Of a stretch of DNA of 64,000 nt, positions 52,030-62,571 are shown piece by piece. A program made the position numbers and the translations under genes. The DNA is from AP-15 sp963747735 (GTDB taxonomy: Bacteria; Pseudomonadota; Alphaproteobacteria; ATCC43930; CGMCC-115725), in the NCBI GenBank assembly GCA_963747735.1, contig CAVVGE010000005.1, forward strand, positions 186,001 to 250,000, read 5' to 3'. The notes beneath the pieces are model-generated. The model saw only the letters and a list, made by a program, of their open reading frames with translations, was not told the DNA's origin and made no database searches. Within the stretch, counting starts at the first letter, position 1. Every line of letters starts with the position of its first letter.

Positions 52030-52126
52030 GGCCGGGCCTGACCCGGCCATCTGCGCCTTTCCGGAGCCGGTAGCAAAGGCCCGGATGCGCGGGTCGAGCC
52101 CGGGCAAGAAGGTTTCACGTTGTTTC
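52030..52126. repeat. Dispersed palindromic repeat, copy B (97 bp)
   Basis: GGCCGGGCCTGACCCGGCC and GCGCGGGTCGAGCCCGGGC arms in the same order and spacing as in copy A at 3561. It fills most of the 286-bp gap 51907-52192, in which there is no convincing gene. Confidence 0.75.
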
Positions 52127-52192
52127 GCGCACAACGCACACAGCAAGCAAAGGCGTGGCGTACCGATGGAATCGTCTGTCTGATGGTCATCG

Positions 52193-52918
52193 CTAGGCGC
52201 GGTGGTGTTTTGCCTCGGCGGCCGTCTTCGATTTTGCCGTGTGAAGGGAATGCTTGCCGGCCGCGTGACCGGAATGCGGCGATGATGTCCGCGCGGCATG
52301 GGTGCGCTGAGGGTGGCGCGCCGATTTGGCGTGCGTCGTGCCTCGATGGCGGGCGCCGCTATGCCGCCCCTCGGTCAGGACCGTGAAATGAACAAGACCG
52401 GAGTTGGCGCGCCAGTCCTCGGAGGACGGGGTGTACGACGCAAAGGAGATGCCGCCGGCCTCGTGCGGCCCAGTCTGTGGATAGACAAAGCCGCTGGCCG
52501 GGTTGTCGCGACCGTGCTTGCCCGAGGCCAGATCCATAACCGAAACCGAGGTCCAGTCGTTGTCGGGCGAAGTGTCGATGACCGACATGCCGCGCGTTAC
52601 CCTGCCATGGTACCAATTGGCGTGATCGACCAGAATTTCGCGCGGGCTGACGACCCCGGAGACCACCGCGACATGGCCCGACGGCATAAAACGCGAGCGC
52701 TTGAAGACCAGGATGGCGCCTAGCTCCGGCATATGCCCACGCTGATAGCGGCCCGCCGCTTCGTCCCACCAACCGCCGGCTGCCCCATAAAGCGCTACAC
52801 CGGTTTCGGCGCGGGCATAAAGCGCGCAATTGGCAGCGTGCGCCTTGCGCGACGGTGAAATCAGACCGGCAATAAACAGCGTGCCCCAAACGAGGCTCCA
52901 CCCCATCTTGGATCGCAT
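52193..52918 (-). CDS. Secreted CHAP-domain peptidoglycan amidase/endopeptidase
   Basis: 241 residues. Signal peptide (about 1-29, cut after KAHA). CHAP core: Cys31 in NCALYARAETG, His in MPSGHVAVVSGV and a third polar position in ILVDHANW. The mature domain spans 30-150; the tail from about 165 is rich in His, Ala, Lys, Thr and Arg (about 75 residues of low complexity), perhaps binding DNA or wall polymers. It may be a cell-wall hydrolase. Not operonic; 208 bases of AT-richer DNA lie upstream (52919-53126) without a recognisable regulator site. Confidence 0.85.
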   Translation of the reverse strand: MRSKMGWSLVWGTLFIAGLISPSRKAHAANCALYARAETGVALYGAAGGWWDEAAGRYQRGHMPELGAILVFKRSRFMPSGHVAVVSGVVSPREILVDHANWYHGRVTRGMSVIDTSPDNDWTSVSVMDLASGKHGRDNPASGFVYPQTGPHEAGGISFASYTPSSEDWRANSGLVHFTVLTEGRHSGARHRGTTHAKSARHPQRTHAARTSSPHSGHAAGKHSLHTAKSKTAAEAKHHRA

Positions 52919-53126
52919 GAAATGCCCCCCGGCTGCGGACGGCCGTGCGGGCCGTCGGTTTCTGCGATGACCGGCATTAGCCGGTTAAGGTCATTGGCAG
53001 CCGGTATGAAACCGCAGGTCGCGTCGGAAAATCACCATAATTCTTAACGAATCGCTGAAAAAAATGACCGGTTCGTACTAGAACGCGGAGTACCTTCGCA
53101 GAAATGCGCGCATAACGCGCTATTGC

Positions 53127-55082
53127 TTACAATCGGAAGCCGAGCGCTTCCAGCTCCTGCTTCACAGACGGCTCTTCAAGAATCGCCCGAAAGCGCCGCA
53201 CCGGCTCCCGCTCTAGCCGATTTTTCGGGACGATGAAATCGTAGTGCTCATCCTGGGCGGGGATAAATCCGAGCCCGTATTGCCGCGCGACGCTCTCGAT
53301 CGCCACTCCCCAATCGGCGCGGCCTTGCGCAACGGCCGCGGCGACGGCGTTGTGCGATTTAGGTTGCGACCAATAGCCCGGCGGCTGCTTTGCGCCAAGC
53401 AGGCGGTCGGTCAGGATGCGGGTGCCGCTGCCGGCGTTGCGGTTGACCATCAGGCAATCGGGTGCGGCCCAAGCCGCCGCGATCGCGTCACAAAGGGAGC
53501 GGCCTTCAAAGCGCAGATCGCCCTTGCGGTGCACAATGCCTTGCAGCCGGCGATAGCCTGAGACAAGCGTCAACGCGCAGGTCAGGAACGGTCGATTATA
53601 TTCGTTGGTCTCGGGATCCATCAGGTGCACCGGTGCGATGTCGCACTCGCCGCGCTTGGCAGCGGCGAGACCGCCCATGCTGCCGACATTGAGCGCCTTG
53701 ACCGAGATCCCGCCAGCGTAGAGCCGGCCTATCAGCAGGTCGAGCCCGACGCAATGGCTGCCGATGACGGTGAGATCGGCGAGGCGGGCTCGGCCGATCA
53801 ACCGCACCTCGACCAGCGTCTCGGCCGGGACCCTTTCAACGTGCCGGTCGATGGTGATGAAACCGTCGGCCTGGCTAAAGGTCGTGACCGCCCCGGACCC
53901 TTTGGCGGTCGGATAGGCGGCTAGCGCATCGCCATCGCCGGTGCGCGCGAGCGACACCATCAGATATTCGGTCCGGCCGCGCTCCGAAGAAATGCGCAAC
54001 GGCAAGGTCGCCAGCCGCCGCTCTGACTTTTCGGCCGGCAGCCCGGCAAACGCGCGGATTACCGGGGCAACGAATTCGTGAAATGTGAAGATGGCAGAGG
54101 TCGGAAAGCCCGGCAAAATGATGATCGGCTTGCCGCCGGTCACAGCCAGGCACAGCGGTTTGCCGGGCTTTAGGGCCACGCCATGCACGACAATGCCAGG
54201 GTCGCGGAACTGCGCGATCGCACGATAGCAAAGATCGCCCGCCCCTTTCGAGGTGCCACCCGACAGGACCACCATGTCGCAATGTGCGAGGCCCTCGTCG
54301 ATGAGCCGGCGGAGCACGGCTTCGTCATCGGCGCCGATGCCGAGCGGATCGGGAATGCCACCCGCCTCCTCGACCGCGGCGGCGAGGATCGCAGCATTCG
54401 AATCATAAACGGCACCGGGTCGGATCGGGGTGCCGGGGGCGATGATCTCGTCGCCGGTCGACAGGATGGCAACACGCGGTCGCCGCCAGACCTCGACCGC
54501 AGCGCAGCCCACCGCCGCCAGCATGCCGATTTCGCGGGAAGTCAGCACCTGTCCGTTGCGCAATACGGTCTCGCCTCGTGCCATGTCGCTGCCGGCAAAG
54601 GAGATGAATTGGCCTGCCGCCGCCGGCCGGCGGATTTCGATGGACGGCTTGCCGTCGGCCTCGATCGCGTCAGTGTGCTCGATCATGACGATCGCGTCGG
54701 CGCCACGCGGCACCATCCCTCCGGTCGCGATCAGGCTCGCCGTGCCGGGCATGACCGGCAGCACCGGCTCCTTGCCCGGCGTTAGGACTTCCGGAAGCAA
54801 AAGCAAACGACGCGACGCTCGCTCGCTAGCCTCGGCGGTATCGTCGGCGCGCACCGCAAATCCGTCGACATTGGCCCGGTCGAAACCGGGGACGTCGATA
54901 TCGGCAACGACCGGGCGCGCGACGACACGGCCCAGCGCCCGCGCCAGAACCACCATTTCCGTGCCCAGGGGCCGAAGATCGAGGTGGCGGTGAAAGCGCT
55001 CGATCGCCGTGTCGCGATCGACGACATCGAGAAACTGCTCCTGCCGCGCAAGGATGTGCAGGGCTGCCGGGGTATCGTTCAT
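53127..55082 (-). CDS. MoeA-like molybdopterin molybdotransferase fused to a periplasmic-binding-like (PBP) domain
   Basis: 651 residues. Residues about 20-420 are a MoeA fold: GFDRANVDGFAVRADDT, GTASLIATGGMVPRGADAIVMIEHTD, RVAILSTGDEIIAPGTPIRPG (the STGDE motif with the catalytic Asp), VVLSGGTSKGAGDLCYRAI and PGFPTSAIFTFHEFV. From about 430 a second domain (ADLTVIGSHCVGLDLLIGRLYAG...NAGSGTRILTDRLLGA...AVAAAVAQGRADWGVAIES) is the type-2 periplasmic-binding fold of ModA/LysR effector domains. Such fusions are known in bacteria and archaea; the second domain may sense a molybdopterin or molybdate ligand. It starts four bases before the stop of the other MoeA gene. Confidence 0.88.
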   Translation of the reverse strand: MNDTPAALHILARQEQFLDVVDRDTAIERFHRHLDLRPLGTEMVVLARALGRVVARPVVADIDVPGFDRANVDGFAVRADDTAEASERASRRLLLLPEVLTPGKEPVLPVMPGTASLIATGGMVPRGADAIVMIEHTDAIEADGKPSIEIRRPAAAGQFISFAGSDMARGETVLRNGQVLTSREIGMLAAVGCAAVEVWRRPRVAILSTGDEIIAPGTPIRPGAVYDSNAAILAAAVEEAGGIPDPLGIGADDEAVLRRLIDEGLAHCDMVVLSGGTSKGAGDLCYRAIAQFRDPGIVVHGVALKPGKPLCLAVTGGKPIIILPGFPTSAIFTFHEFVAPVIRAFAGLPAEKSERRLATLPLRISSERGRTEYLMVSLARTGDGDALAAYPTAKGSGAVTTFSQADGFITIDRHVERVPAETLVEVRLIGRARLADLTVIGSHCVGLDLLIGRLYAGGISVKALNVGSMGGLAAAKRGECDIAPVHLMDPETNEYNRPFLTCALTLVSGYRRLQGIVHRKGDLRFEGRSLCDAIAAAWAAPDCLMVNRNAGSGTRILTDRLLGAKQPPGYWSQPKSHNAVAAAVAQGRADWGVAIESVARQYGLGFIPAQDEHYDFIVPKNRLEREPVRRFRAILEEPSVKQELEALGFRL

Positions 55083-56227
55083 GCTCGCGCCTCCGGCGAT
55101 GTTCCAATGTCATCATAAAGATAAACGTCGACGACGCTGCCCGCCGGATGGCCTTCGCTCGTCTCGGAAACAATGACAAAACCATCGGCCTCGACGGCGG
55201 CTTTCAGCCCGGTTTCCGCGAAGGACGCGGTCGGCTCGACCGCCCCATCGGGCCGGTATCGCACTGCGCAAATCTCGGTCAAACCGACCGCCGACACGAT
55301 CTTGCGCGCCGTCGTCATCGGGCGGCGGCGAAACGGCAGCCGCGGATCCCGACCGGCCATGCGGCGGATCGCCCGCCCTGCGAACATCTCGTAGGTCCAC
55401 AGACACGCCGCCGGCGCTCCCGGCAGCAGCATCGCCAAGGTCCCACCCGCGGTTCGCCCGATTCCGGCGGTCTCACCCGGGCGCAACGCCACACCGCGGA
55501 TCGAGAGCTCGCCCGAAGCAGCCAATGCGGTAGCGCTCTTGTCCGCGGCGCCCGGTCCGGTGCCACCGATGACCAAAACAATGTCGGCGCCGGCGGCGAA
55601 TGCATCGGCGAGACCCGTCGTTTCCGGCAAGCCGCCATCACGCTCGACGGCGGCGCGGATCATTGGTCCGTCGCTGTCTTCGACGGCGCCCGACATCACC
55701 GATCCAGCGATCACGATCCGCACCCGCGGGCGCCGAACCACAAGGAGGTGGGTCAGGCGTGCACAGAGGAGCAGCCCGAGCTGGCGCGGGCCGAGCCGCG
55801 TGCTGCCTGTAAGCAATATGGCGCCGGCTCCGGCGATGGCACCGCGGCGATGAACATTGTCGCCAACCGCCACGGCCTCGACCATTGCAACGCCGGCATC
55901 CTGCTGGGGCTCGGCGTGCTCAAGCGGCACGACAGCGTCCGTCCCTTCGGGCAAGGCGCCACCAGCGGCGACAAGGCATGCCGCCAAGACGATCGGGTGA
56001 TAGGCACCAGCGCCCAGCGTTTCCCGCGCACGCACGGCAAACCCGTCGAGCGCTGCGCAATCCGCGGAAGGGATCGGGTAGGCGGCGCAGATATCCTCCG
56101 CCAGAACCCGCCCCGATGCCGCCGACACCGGAACTGCTTCCGCAGCCAGCCGGCCATTTGCCGCGTCGATCCAGGCAATTGCCCGTTCGACCGAGCTAGG
56201 ATTGGATCGAGGCTCCATCACCGCCAT
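55079..56227 (-). CDS. MoeA-family paralogue, divergent
   Basis: 382 residues of the MoeA/MoCF fold: IPSADCAALDGFAVRARET (variant of DNSAMDGYA), LPEGTDAVVPLEHAE, RPRVRIVIAGSVMSGAVEDSDGPMI (the STGDE-like motif is replaced), VLVIGGTGPGAADKSATAL and LPGAPAACLWTYEMFAGR. Because the STGDE Asp is replaced, it may bind but not catalyse molybdate insertion. It is first of the pair, overlapping the MoeA-PBP gene by four bases. Start: ATG 56227 or 56218. Divergent from the propeller gene. Confidence 0.8.
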   Translation of the reverse strand: MAVMEPRSNPSSVERAIAWIDAANGRLAAEAVPVSAASGRVLAEDICAAYPIPSADCAALDGFAVRARETLGAGAYHPIVLAACLVAAGGALPEGTDAVVPLEHAEPQQDAGVAMVEAVAVGDNVHRRGAIAGAGAILLTGSTRLGPRQLGLLLCARLTHLLVVRRPRVRIVIAGSVMSGAVEDSDGPMIRAAVERDGGLPETTGLADAFAAGADIVLVIGGTGPGAADKSATALAASGELSIRGVALRPGETAGIGRTAGGTLAMLLPGAPAACLWTYEMFAGRAIRRMAGRDPRLPFRRRPMTTARKIVSAVGLTEICAVRYRPDGAVEPTASFAETGLKAAVEADGFVIVSETSEGHPAGSVVDVYLYDDIGTSPEARA

Positions 56228-56259
56228 GGCAAGGCGTATTCTAGCCTATGAGGCCGTAA

Positions 56260-57210
56260 ATGCAGTCGGAGATGGGCGCATTGCCGCGGAACCCCCGCCG
56301 TATTTGGCGCCGGCTAACAACCATTGCCTTGATTATAGCTTCCGCTCTTGCCGTTGCCGGGTATCGCATCGACAAGGTGCACCATGCCGTCCTCGGAACG
56401 AGGCCAGACTATGGCCCCTCTGCAATCAGCTCGGTGCCGAACCTGGCGGCGATCGACCGGCTGATCTGGGTGCCGGGATTGAACGAAGGCTGGGATCCGC
56501 AGGGTTTGACGGTTGCCGGTGGCGATCTCTTTGTCTCGGCGTATCAAAGCCGGCGGTTTGGCCAAAGCCGCGGTCCCTGCCGCGTATTTCGCATCAACCC
56601 GGTGACCGGCCGTACGTTGTCTTACACGGATGTCCCGGCACCCTGCGGTCATGCCGGCGGTCTCGCCTCTGCCGGCGGCACGACGCTGTATCTCGCCGAT
56701 ACGCACGCGCTGTTCGCGTTCGAGTGGGCCGCGGCGGTGCCGCAATTCCGCGTAACACCATTGGGGCGCGGCGTCAGAGGAGCCCTCGCTGCCTCAGGAC
56801 CAGGCGAAATCTGGCTCGGCTCCTACGAACGCGGGCGGCCAGGCAAAATCTTGAAGTATCGCACCGCTCTCCTCGATGCGCCGCAAGATGGGGCGGCGCT
56901 CAATGCCGATATGGCCTCGCAGAAGCTGGCAATCCCGAGCTATGCGCAAGGAGCGGCCATCGATTCCTCGGGAAATCTGTGGATTTCCCGCAGCGGGATC
57001 GCCTGGGGCTGGCTCGATCGCCTTGATCCGGCCACCGGCGACGTCGAACAGGAGTATCCGATTGCCGGCGGTATCGAGGGTATTGCCTTCGACCAGACCG
57101 GCCATCTTTGGGGCGTCTCGGAGGCCGGAGTCCGCCATATCCCGCTGCGTTACCCGTTCTTCCCGGTCATCTTCCGGATCGATCCCGCCCAACTCGGCGT
57201 CGGCGATTAA
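56260..57210 (+). CDS. Membrane-anchored beta-propeller protein of unknown function
   Basis: 316 residues. One N-terminal hydrophobic segment (TIALIIASALAVAGYRI) anchors or exports it, then four to five visible repeat blades, each with an Asn-x-Trp/Asp-x-Gly pattern (WDPQGLTVAGGDLFVSAY, HAGGLASAGGTTLYLADT, ALAASGPGEIWLGSY, AAIDSSGNLWISRSG, GIAFDQTGHLWGVSEAG). This resembles SMP-30/gluconolactonase or YncE-like propellers. No catalytic set is evident. It is divergent from the MoeA pair with 32 bases between the two starts, so they probably share a control region. Confidence 0.72.
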   Translation: MQSEMGALPRNPRRIWRRLTTIALIIASALAVAGYRIDKVHHAVLGTRPDYGPSAISSVPNLAAIDRLIWVPGLNEGWDPQGLTVAGGDLFVSAYQSRRFGQSRGPCRVFRINPVTGRTLSYTDVPAPCGHAGGLASAGGTTLYLADTHALFAFEWAAAVPQFRVTPLGRGVRGALAASGPGEIWLGSYERGRPGKILKYRTALLDAPQDGAALNADMASQKLAIPSYAQGAAIDSSGNLWISRSGIAWGWLDRLDPATGDVEQEYPIAGGIEGIAFDQTGHLWGVSEAGVRHIPLRYPFFPVIFRIDPAQLGVGD

Positions 57211-57305
57211 TTGGCGCGAGCGTGAGCCGGTTCACATGGCAGCTGCGCGGCGAACCCCAGCTTACCCGCACCGGGCGAGTTCGCGCCCGAGAAGGAGGCA
57301 TCGAG

Positions 57306-57647
57306 ATGGCAGCTTCGTCGTCTGAGCTAAACCCGCAACCGCTCCCGCCGCGATCCGACGCATGGGACGAGATATCGACTTGCCCGCCGTGGTGGCCGCA
57401 ACTGCTCTGGCAGCTGCACTTTCCTGTGGTCAAACATCCGGGCGGTGGCCCCGGGCCGATCAACTACCCGCCCGTCATCGAGGACATCATGGCGAACCTC
57501 CACGTTCACACGATGTCCTATCTGATGCTGGATCAGAATGCAGCGCAGCAGCTGCGCCACAGCGCCGAGCAACAACTCGTCAAATCGGTCGGCAGCCTGA
57601 CGAAGCTCCATGACCAAGCGGTCAAGCGAGCCGCAGTGGCGAAATAG
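57306..57647 (+). CDS. Small protein with an LNPQPLPP motif
   Basis: 113 residues. ATG follows a perfect AAGGAGG by ten bases. Near the N-terminus it carries ELNPQPLPPR, a motif that recurs at the start of small bacterial proteins of unknown role. Further on, WPQLLWQLHFPVVKHPGGGPGP and a helical C-terminal half (LRHSAEQQLVKSVGSLTKLHDQAVKRA) can be seen. There is no signal peptide. It follows the propeller gene by 95 bases on the same strand. I do not recognise a function; secreted-substrate or adhesin-associated roles are speculation. Confidence 0.62.
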   Translation: MAASSSELNPQPLPPRSDAWDEISTCPPWWPQLLWQLHFPVVKHPGGGPGPINYPPVIEDIMANLHVHTMSYLMLDQNAAQQLRHSAEQQLVKSVGSLTKLHDQAVKRAAVAK

Positions 57648-57657
57648 CAAGGCGTTC

Positions 57658-57689
57658 CCTCGTCGGGCGAGAATTATCGCCCGGCGAGG
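57658..57689. terminator. Bidirectional terminator-like hairpin
   Basis: CCTCG-T-CGGGCGA (57658-57670) pairs with TCGCCCG-G-CGAGG (57677-57689), 13 pairs with one G-T wobble around a GAATTA loop, between the convergent LNPQPLPP gene and grxD. No T-run follows on either strand. Confidence 0.55.
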
Positions 57690-57717
57690 CGCCCGCCCGA
57701 TGGTGGAACGCTAGGGA

Positions 57718-58050
57718 TCAGGCCCGAACCGGAACTCCGTTCTGCTCGAGCACCTGCTGCAATTCGCCCGTCTCGAACATCTCGCGAATGATGTCGCAGC
57801 CGCCGACGAACTCTCCCTTGACGTAAAGCTGCGGGACCGTCGGCCAGCTCGAATATTCCTTGATCCCCTGACGGATCTGCGGGTCGGCAAGGACGTCGAT
57901 GCCTTTGAACTTGACGCCCAAATGGCTGAGAATCTGCACCACCGCTGCCGAAAAACCGCATTGCGGAAAGACCGGTGTGCCTTTCATGTAGAGCACCACC
58001 GGCGTGTCCGCGATTTCTCGGCGGATGCGTTCTTGAACCGTGCTGTCCAT
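57718..58050 (-). CDS. grxD: Monothiol glutaredoxin (Grx4/GrxD)
   Basis: 110 residues. CGFS active site with Cys31, TVPQLYVKGEFVGGCDIIREM glutathione-binding loop. It forms [2Fe-2S]-bridged complexes with BolA and passes clusters on. It lies 28 bases after the bolA gene, the usual pairing. A longer frame to 58209 overlaps bolA and has no support; ATG 58050 with GAGGAC is chosen. Confidence 0.95.
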   Translation of the reverse strand: MDSTVQERIRREIADTPVVLYMKGTPVFPQCGFSAAVVQILSHLGVKFKGIDVLADPQIRQGIKEYSSWPTVPQLYVKGEFVGGCDIIREMFETGELQQVLEQNGVPVRA

Positions 58051-58078
58051 GATCTTTGTCCTCGGTTTCGGGTAAGCC

Positions 58079-58315
58079 TCAGTCCTCGGGCGCGCCCGTT
58101 TGCAAGGCGAGCGCGTGCAATTCGTTGCCCATCCGGCCGCGCAGCGCCTGGTAGACCATCTGGTGCTGCTGGACGCGGGTTTTGCCGCGAAACGCGCCGG
58201 AGACGACATGGGCGGCGTAATGGTCGCCGTCGCCGCGCAAATCCTCGATCGAGACCTCCGCGTCGGGCAGGCTTTCCTTGATCAGCCGCTCGATCGTCGC
58301 CGCGTCCATCGCCAT
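58079..58315 (-). CDS. bolA: BolA family protein
   Basis: 78 residues, small helix-turn-helix-like KH fold. VSIEDLRGDGDHYAAHVVSGAFRGKTRVQQHQMVYQAL shows the conserved His that coordinates a cluster with Grx4. It is 16 bases after purL and 28 before grxD, all on the minus strand, giving the classic alphaproteobacterial purSQL-bolA-grxD run. Confidence 0.95.
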   Translation of the reverse strand: MAMDAATIERLIKESLPDAEVSIEDLRGDGDHYAAHVVSGAFRGKTRVQQHQMVYQALRGRMGNELHALALQTGAPED

Positions 58316-58331
58316 CGTCCGATCCCCTCGC

Positions 58332-60524
<2,193 letters not shown>

Positions 60525-60551
60525 GCAGCCCCCCGATGCCGCCCAACATCT

Positions 60552-60582
60552 CCCTCTCCCCCCGCCAGCCGGGGGGAGAGGG
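60552..60582. repeat. 12-bp perfect inverted repeat in the purQ-purL gap
   Basis: CCCTCTCCCCCC (60552-60563) and its complement (60571-60582) around GCCAGCC. A second copy with an imperfect right arm starts at 60707 (CCCTCTCCCCCC, then GAGGGAGAGGGAG from 60726). This C-rich hairpin family is frequent in proteobacterial intergenic DNA. The remainder of the 60525-60764 gap is gene-free. Confidence 0.75.
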
Positions 60583-60764
60583 TCGGGGTGAGGGGGGCCG
60601 GGACACAAGCCATGAGCCAAGCAGCCCCGCCGCGACCGCGCCTGCGCAATGGCATTGAGGATAAGAAAGGGCGACCGAGCTTGCGCCCGGCACCCTCCTC
60701 ACCCTGCCCTCTCCCCCCGCGAGCAGAGGGAGAGGGAGAAATCTCGGCGCGCAGCGACATGTCT

Positions 60765-61460
60765 TTACTGCAGCGCATTGACCAGCCCGGCGAAGAAGGC
60801 TTGGCCGTCGGTGCCGCCCAAAAGCGGGTCGGTGGCGTTTTCTGGGTGCGGCATCAGCCCGAGAACGGTGCGGCCGGGGTTGAAGATGCCGGCGATCGCG
60901 CGCGCCGAGCCGTTGAAATTCTCGGCATCGCCGAGGTCGCCGTCGGGACCGCAATAGCGAAAGGCGACCAGCCCTTCGCCATCGAGCCGGTCGAGCGTGT
61001 CGCGGTCGGCGGTGTAGTTGCCGTCGCCGTGCGCGACCGGGACCCGGATCGTCTGTCCGGCCTCGTAGCCGCAGGTGAAGATCGTCTGGTTGTTCTCGAC
61101 CCGCAGGTGGATGTCACGGCAGGTAAAGCGCAGCGCGTGGTTTCGCAGCAATGCCCCGGGCAGCAGGCCGGCCTCGGTCAAGATCTGAAATCCGTTGCAG
61201 ATGCCGAGCACCGGGGTGCCGCGCCCGGCGCGCGCGCGGATCTCGCGCATGATCGGCGAATGCGCCGCCATCGCGCCGCAGCGCAGATAGTCGCCATAGG
61301 CAAACCCGCCCGGCAATACGATCAGATCGACATCGGGCAATTCGGCGTCGCGATGCCAGATCCGGATCGGCTCACGCCCCGTCGCGCGCCGCAGCGCCAT
61401 GCACGCATCGCGCTCGCGGTTCGAGCCGGGAAAGATGACGACCGCCGTCTTCACCGACAC
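60765..61460 (-). CDS. purQ: Phosphoribosylformylglycinamidine synthase subunit PurQ
   Basis: 231 residues, class-I glutamine amidotransferase. Nucleophile Cys88 in GICNGFQ, FPGSNRERDA and PGGFAYGDYLRCGA; His-Pro-Glu in LMPHPENAT completes the triad. It supplies ammonia to PurL. It begins with GTG one base after the purS stop and ends 240 bases before purL. Confidence 0.95.
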   Translation of the reverse strand: MSVKTAVVIFPGSNRERDACMALRRATGREPIRIWHRDAELPDVDLIVLPGGFAYGDYLRCGAMAAHSPIMREIRARAGRGTPVLGICNGFQILTEAGLLPGALLRNHALRFTCRDIHLRVENNQTIFTCGYEAGQTIRVPVAHGDGNYTADRDTLDRLDGEGLVAFRYCGPDGDLGDAENFNGSARAIAGIFNPGRTVLGLMPHPENATDPLLGGTDGQAFFAGLVNALQ

Positions 61461-61461
61461 C

Positions 61462-61701
61462 TCAACATAGCTCGATCGCGAAATCCTCGATCACCGGGTT
61501 CGCGAGCAAGGTCCGGCACATCGCTTCGGCCTGCTCGCGGGCGCGGACCGCATCGGTCTCGGCGAGATCGAGCTCGATCAGCTTGCCCTGGCGGACCTCG
61601 CCGATCCCGGTGAAGCCAAGTGCCGCGAGCGCATTGCCGATCGCCTTGCCTTGCGGGTCGAGCACCCCGGCTTTCAGCCTGACATGAACCCGCGCTTTCA
61701 T
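61462..61701 (-). CDS. purS: Phosphoribosylformylglycinamidine synthase subunit PurS
   Basis: 79 residues; ATG at 61701 (a longer frame to 61812 is not needed). MKARVHVRLKAGVLDPQGKAIGNALAALGF is the typical N-terminus. It bridges PurL and PurQ in the FGAM synthase complex of small-PurL organisms. The purC gene that commonly precedes purS is missing here: instead an NRDE protein gene lies 22 bases upstream. Confidence 0.94.
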   Translation of the reverse strand: MKARVHVRLKAGVLDPQGKAIGNALAALGFTGIGEVRQGKLIELDLAETDAVRAREQAEAMCRTLLANPVIEDFAIELC

Positions 61702-61723
61702 CCTGTGCAATCTACACCCGAGG

Positions 61724-62476
61724 TCAGGGCGCGGCGAGAACATCCCGCCATGGCGTTGCCTGCGGCAGCCATCCGGCATAACGAAAGATCGCTCGGCGGC
61801 CGGGCTCGCCATGCGCCGGCAGCGCGATCAGCGCGCTCGACACGGTGCCGTAGCCGTCGGTGCGAAAGCGCATCGCCGATGCCGCCGGCTCACCGGGAGG
61901 CGCGCGTGTGCTTTCGAGCAAGGCCTGCCACCCGGCCCAATCGCTACGGTCGGGATCGGGGGCGGGCCAGTCGCGAAACGCCGGCAATGCCAGCGCAATC
62001 CGGCGCGAGCCGAGATCGTCGATATCGCCCGCCGCGATCATCGACAGCCCTGCCTTCAGCGCGCGTCGCTCCACACGGATGCCGCCGGCATGGCGCAGCC
62101 AGAACCCGTCTCGACTGTCGGCGACGATCAGGTTGAAGGTGCGGTAGGCGCCGGGGTCGAGGTGGGACAGCGCTTCGGCGGCGGCGGCGGCATCGGCATG
62201 GTCGAGCGCTTCGAGCACGAGCTCGCCGCGCGACCGGCGGCCCGGGACCGGCCCGAGCGAGCCGGTGCGGTTCAGCACAGCCGCCACGACGCCCCAGTCG
62301 TTGACGCCGAGCCAGGAGCCGCCGGCGAGCAGATCGAGCCCGGCGACGACCTCGGGCCGGTCGGGCCAGTGCCGGCCGGGCGGCCCGGACGACCGCTCGA
62401 TCATCTCGTCGCGGTTGGCGCCGATCAGCACCGGCCAAGCATGGCCGGGACGGCGCAGGATCACCAATGTGCACAT
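61724..62476 (-). CDS. NRDE family protein (TANGO2-like)
   Basis: 250 residues. Begins MCTLVIL with Cys2 as the N-terminal nucleophile candidate of an Ntn-hydrolase fold, and Asn21-Arg22-Asp23-Glu24 in GANRDEMI gives the family name. GGSWLGVNDWGVVAAVLNR is also typical. Eukaryotic TANGO2 is linked to haem trafficking and Golgi organisation; bacterial function is unknown. It is 22 bases upstream of purS and may be its operon mate. Confidence 0.9.
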   Translation of the reverse strand: MCTLVILRRPGHAWPVLIGANRDEMIERSSGPPGRHWPDRPEVVAGLDLLAGGSWLGVNDWGVVAAVLNRTGSLGPVPGRRSRGELVLEALDHADAAAAAEALSHLDPGAYRTFNLIVADSRDGFWLRHAGGIRVERRALKAGLSMIAAGDIDDLGSRRIALALPAFRDWPAPDPDRSDWAGWQALLESTRAPPGEPAASAMRFRTDGYGTVSSALIALPAHGEPGRRAIFRYAGWLPQATPWRDVLAAP

Positions 62477-62571
62477 TCAGCCTTCGATACCGCCGTCTTG
62501 CCGGTGCGTTATCGCCATGCCATATCGCCAACGGGCGCCGCGCCTCGGCGCATTCCTCGGGAACATAGACG

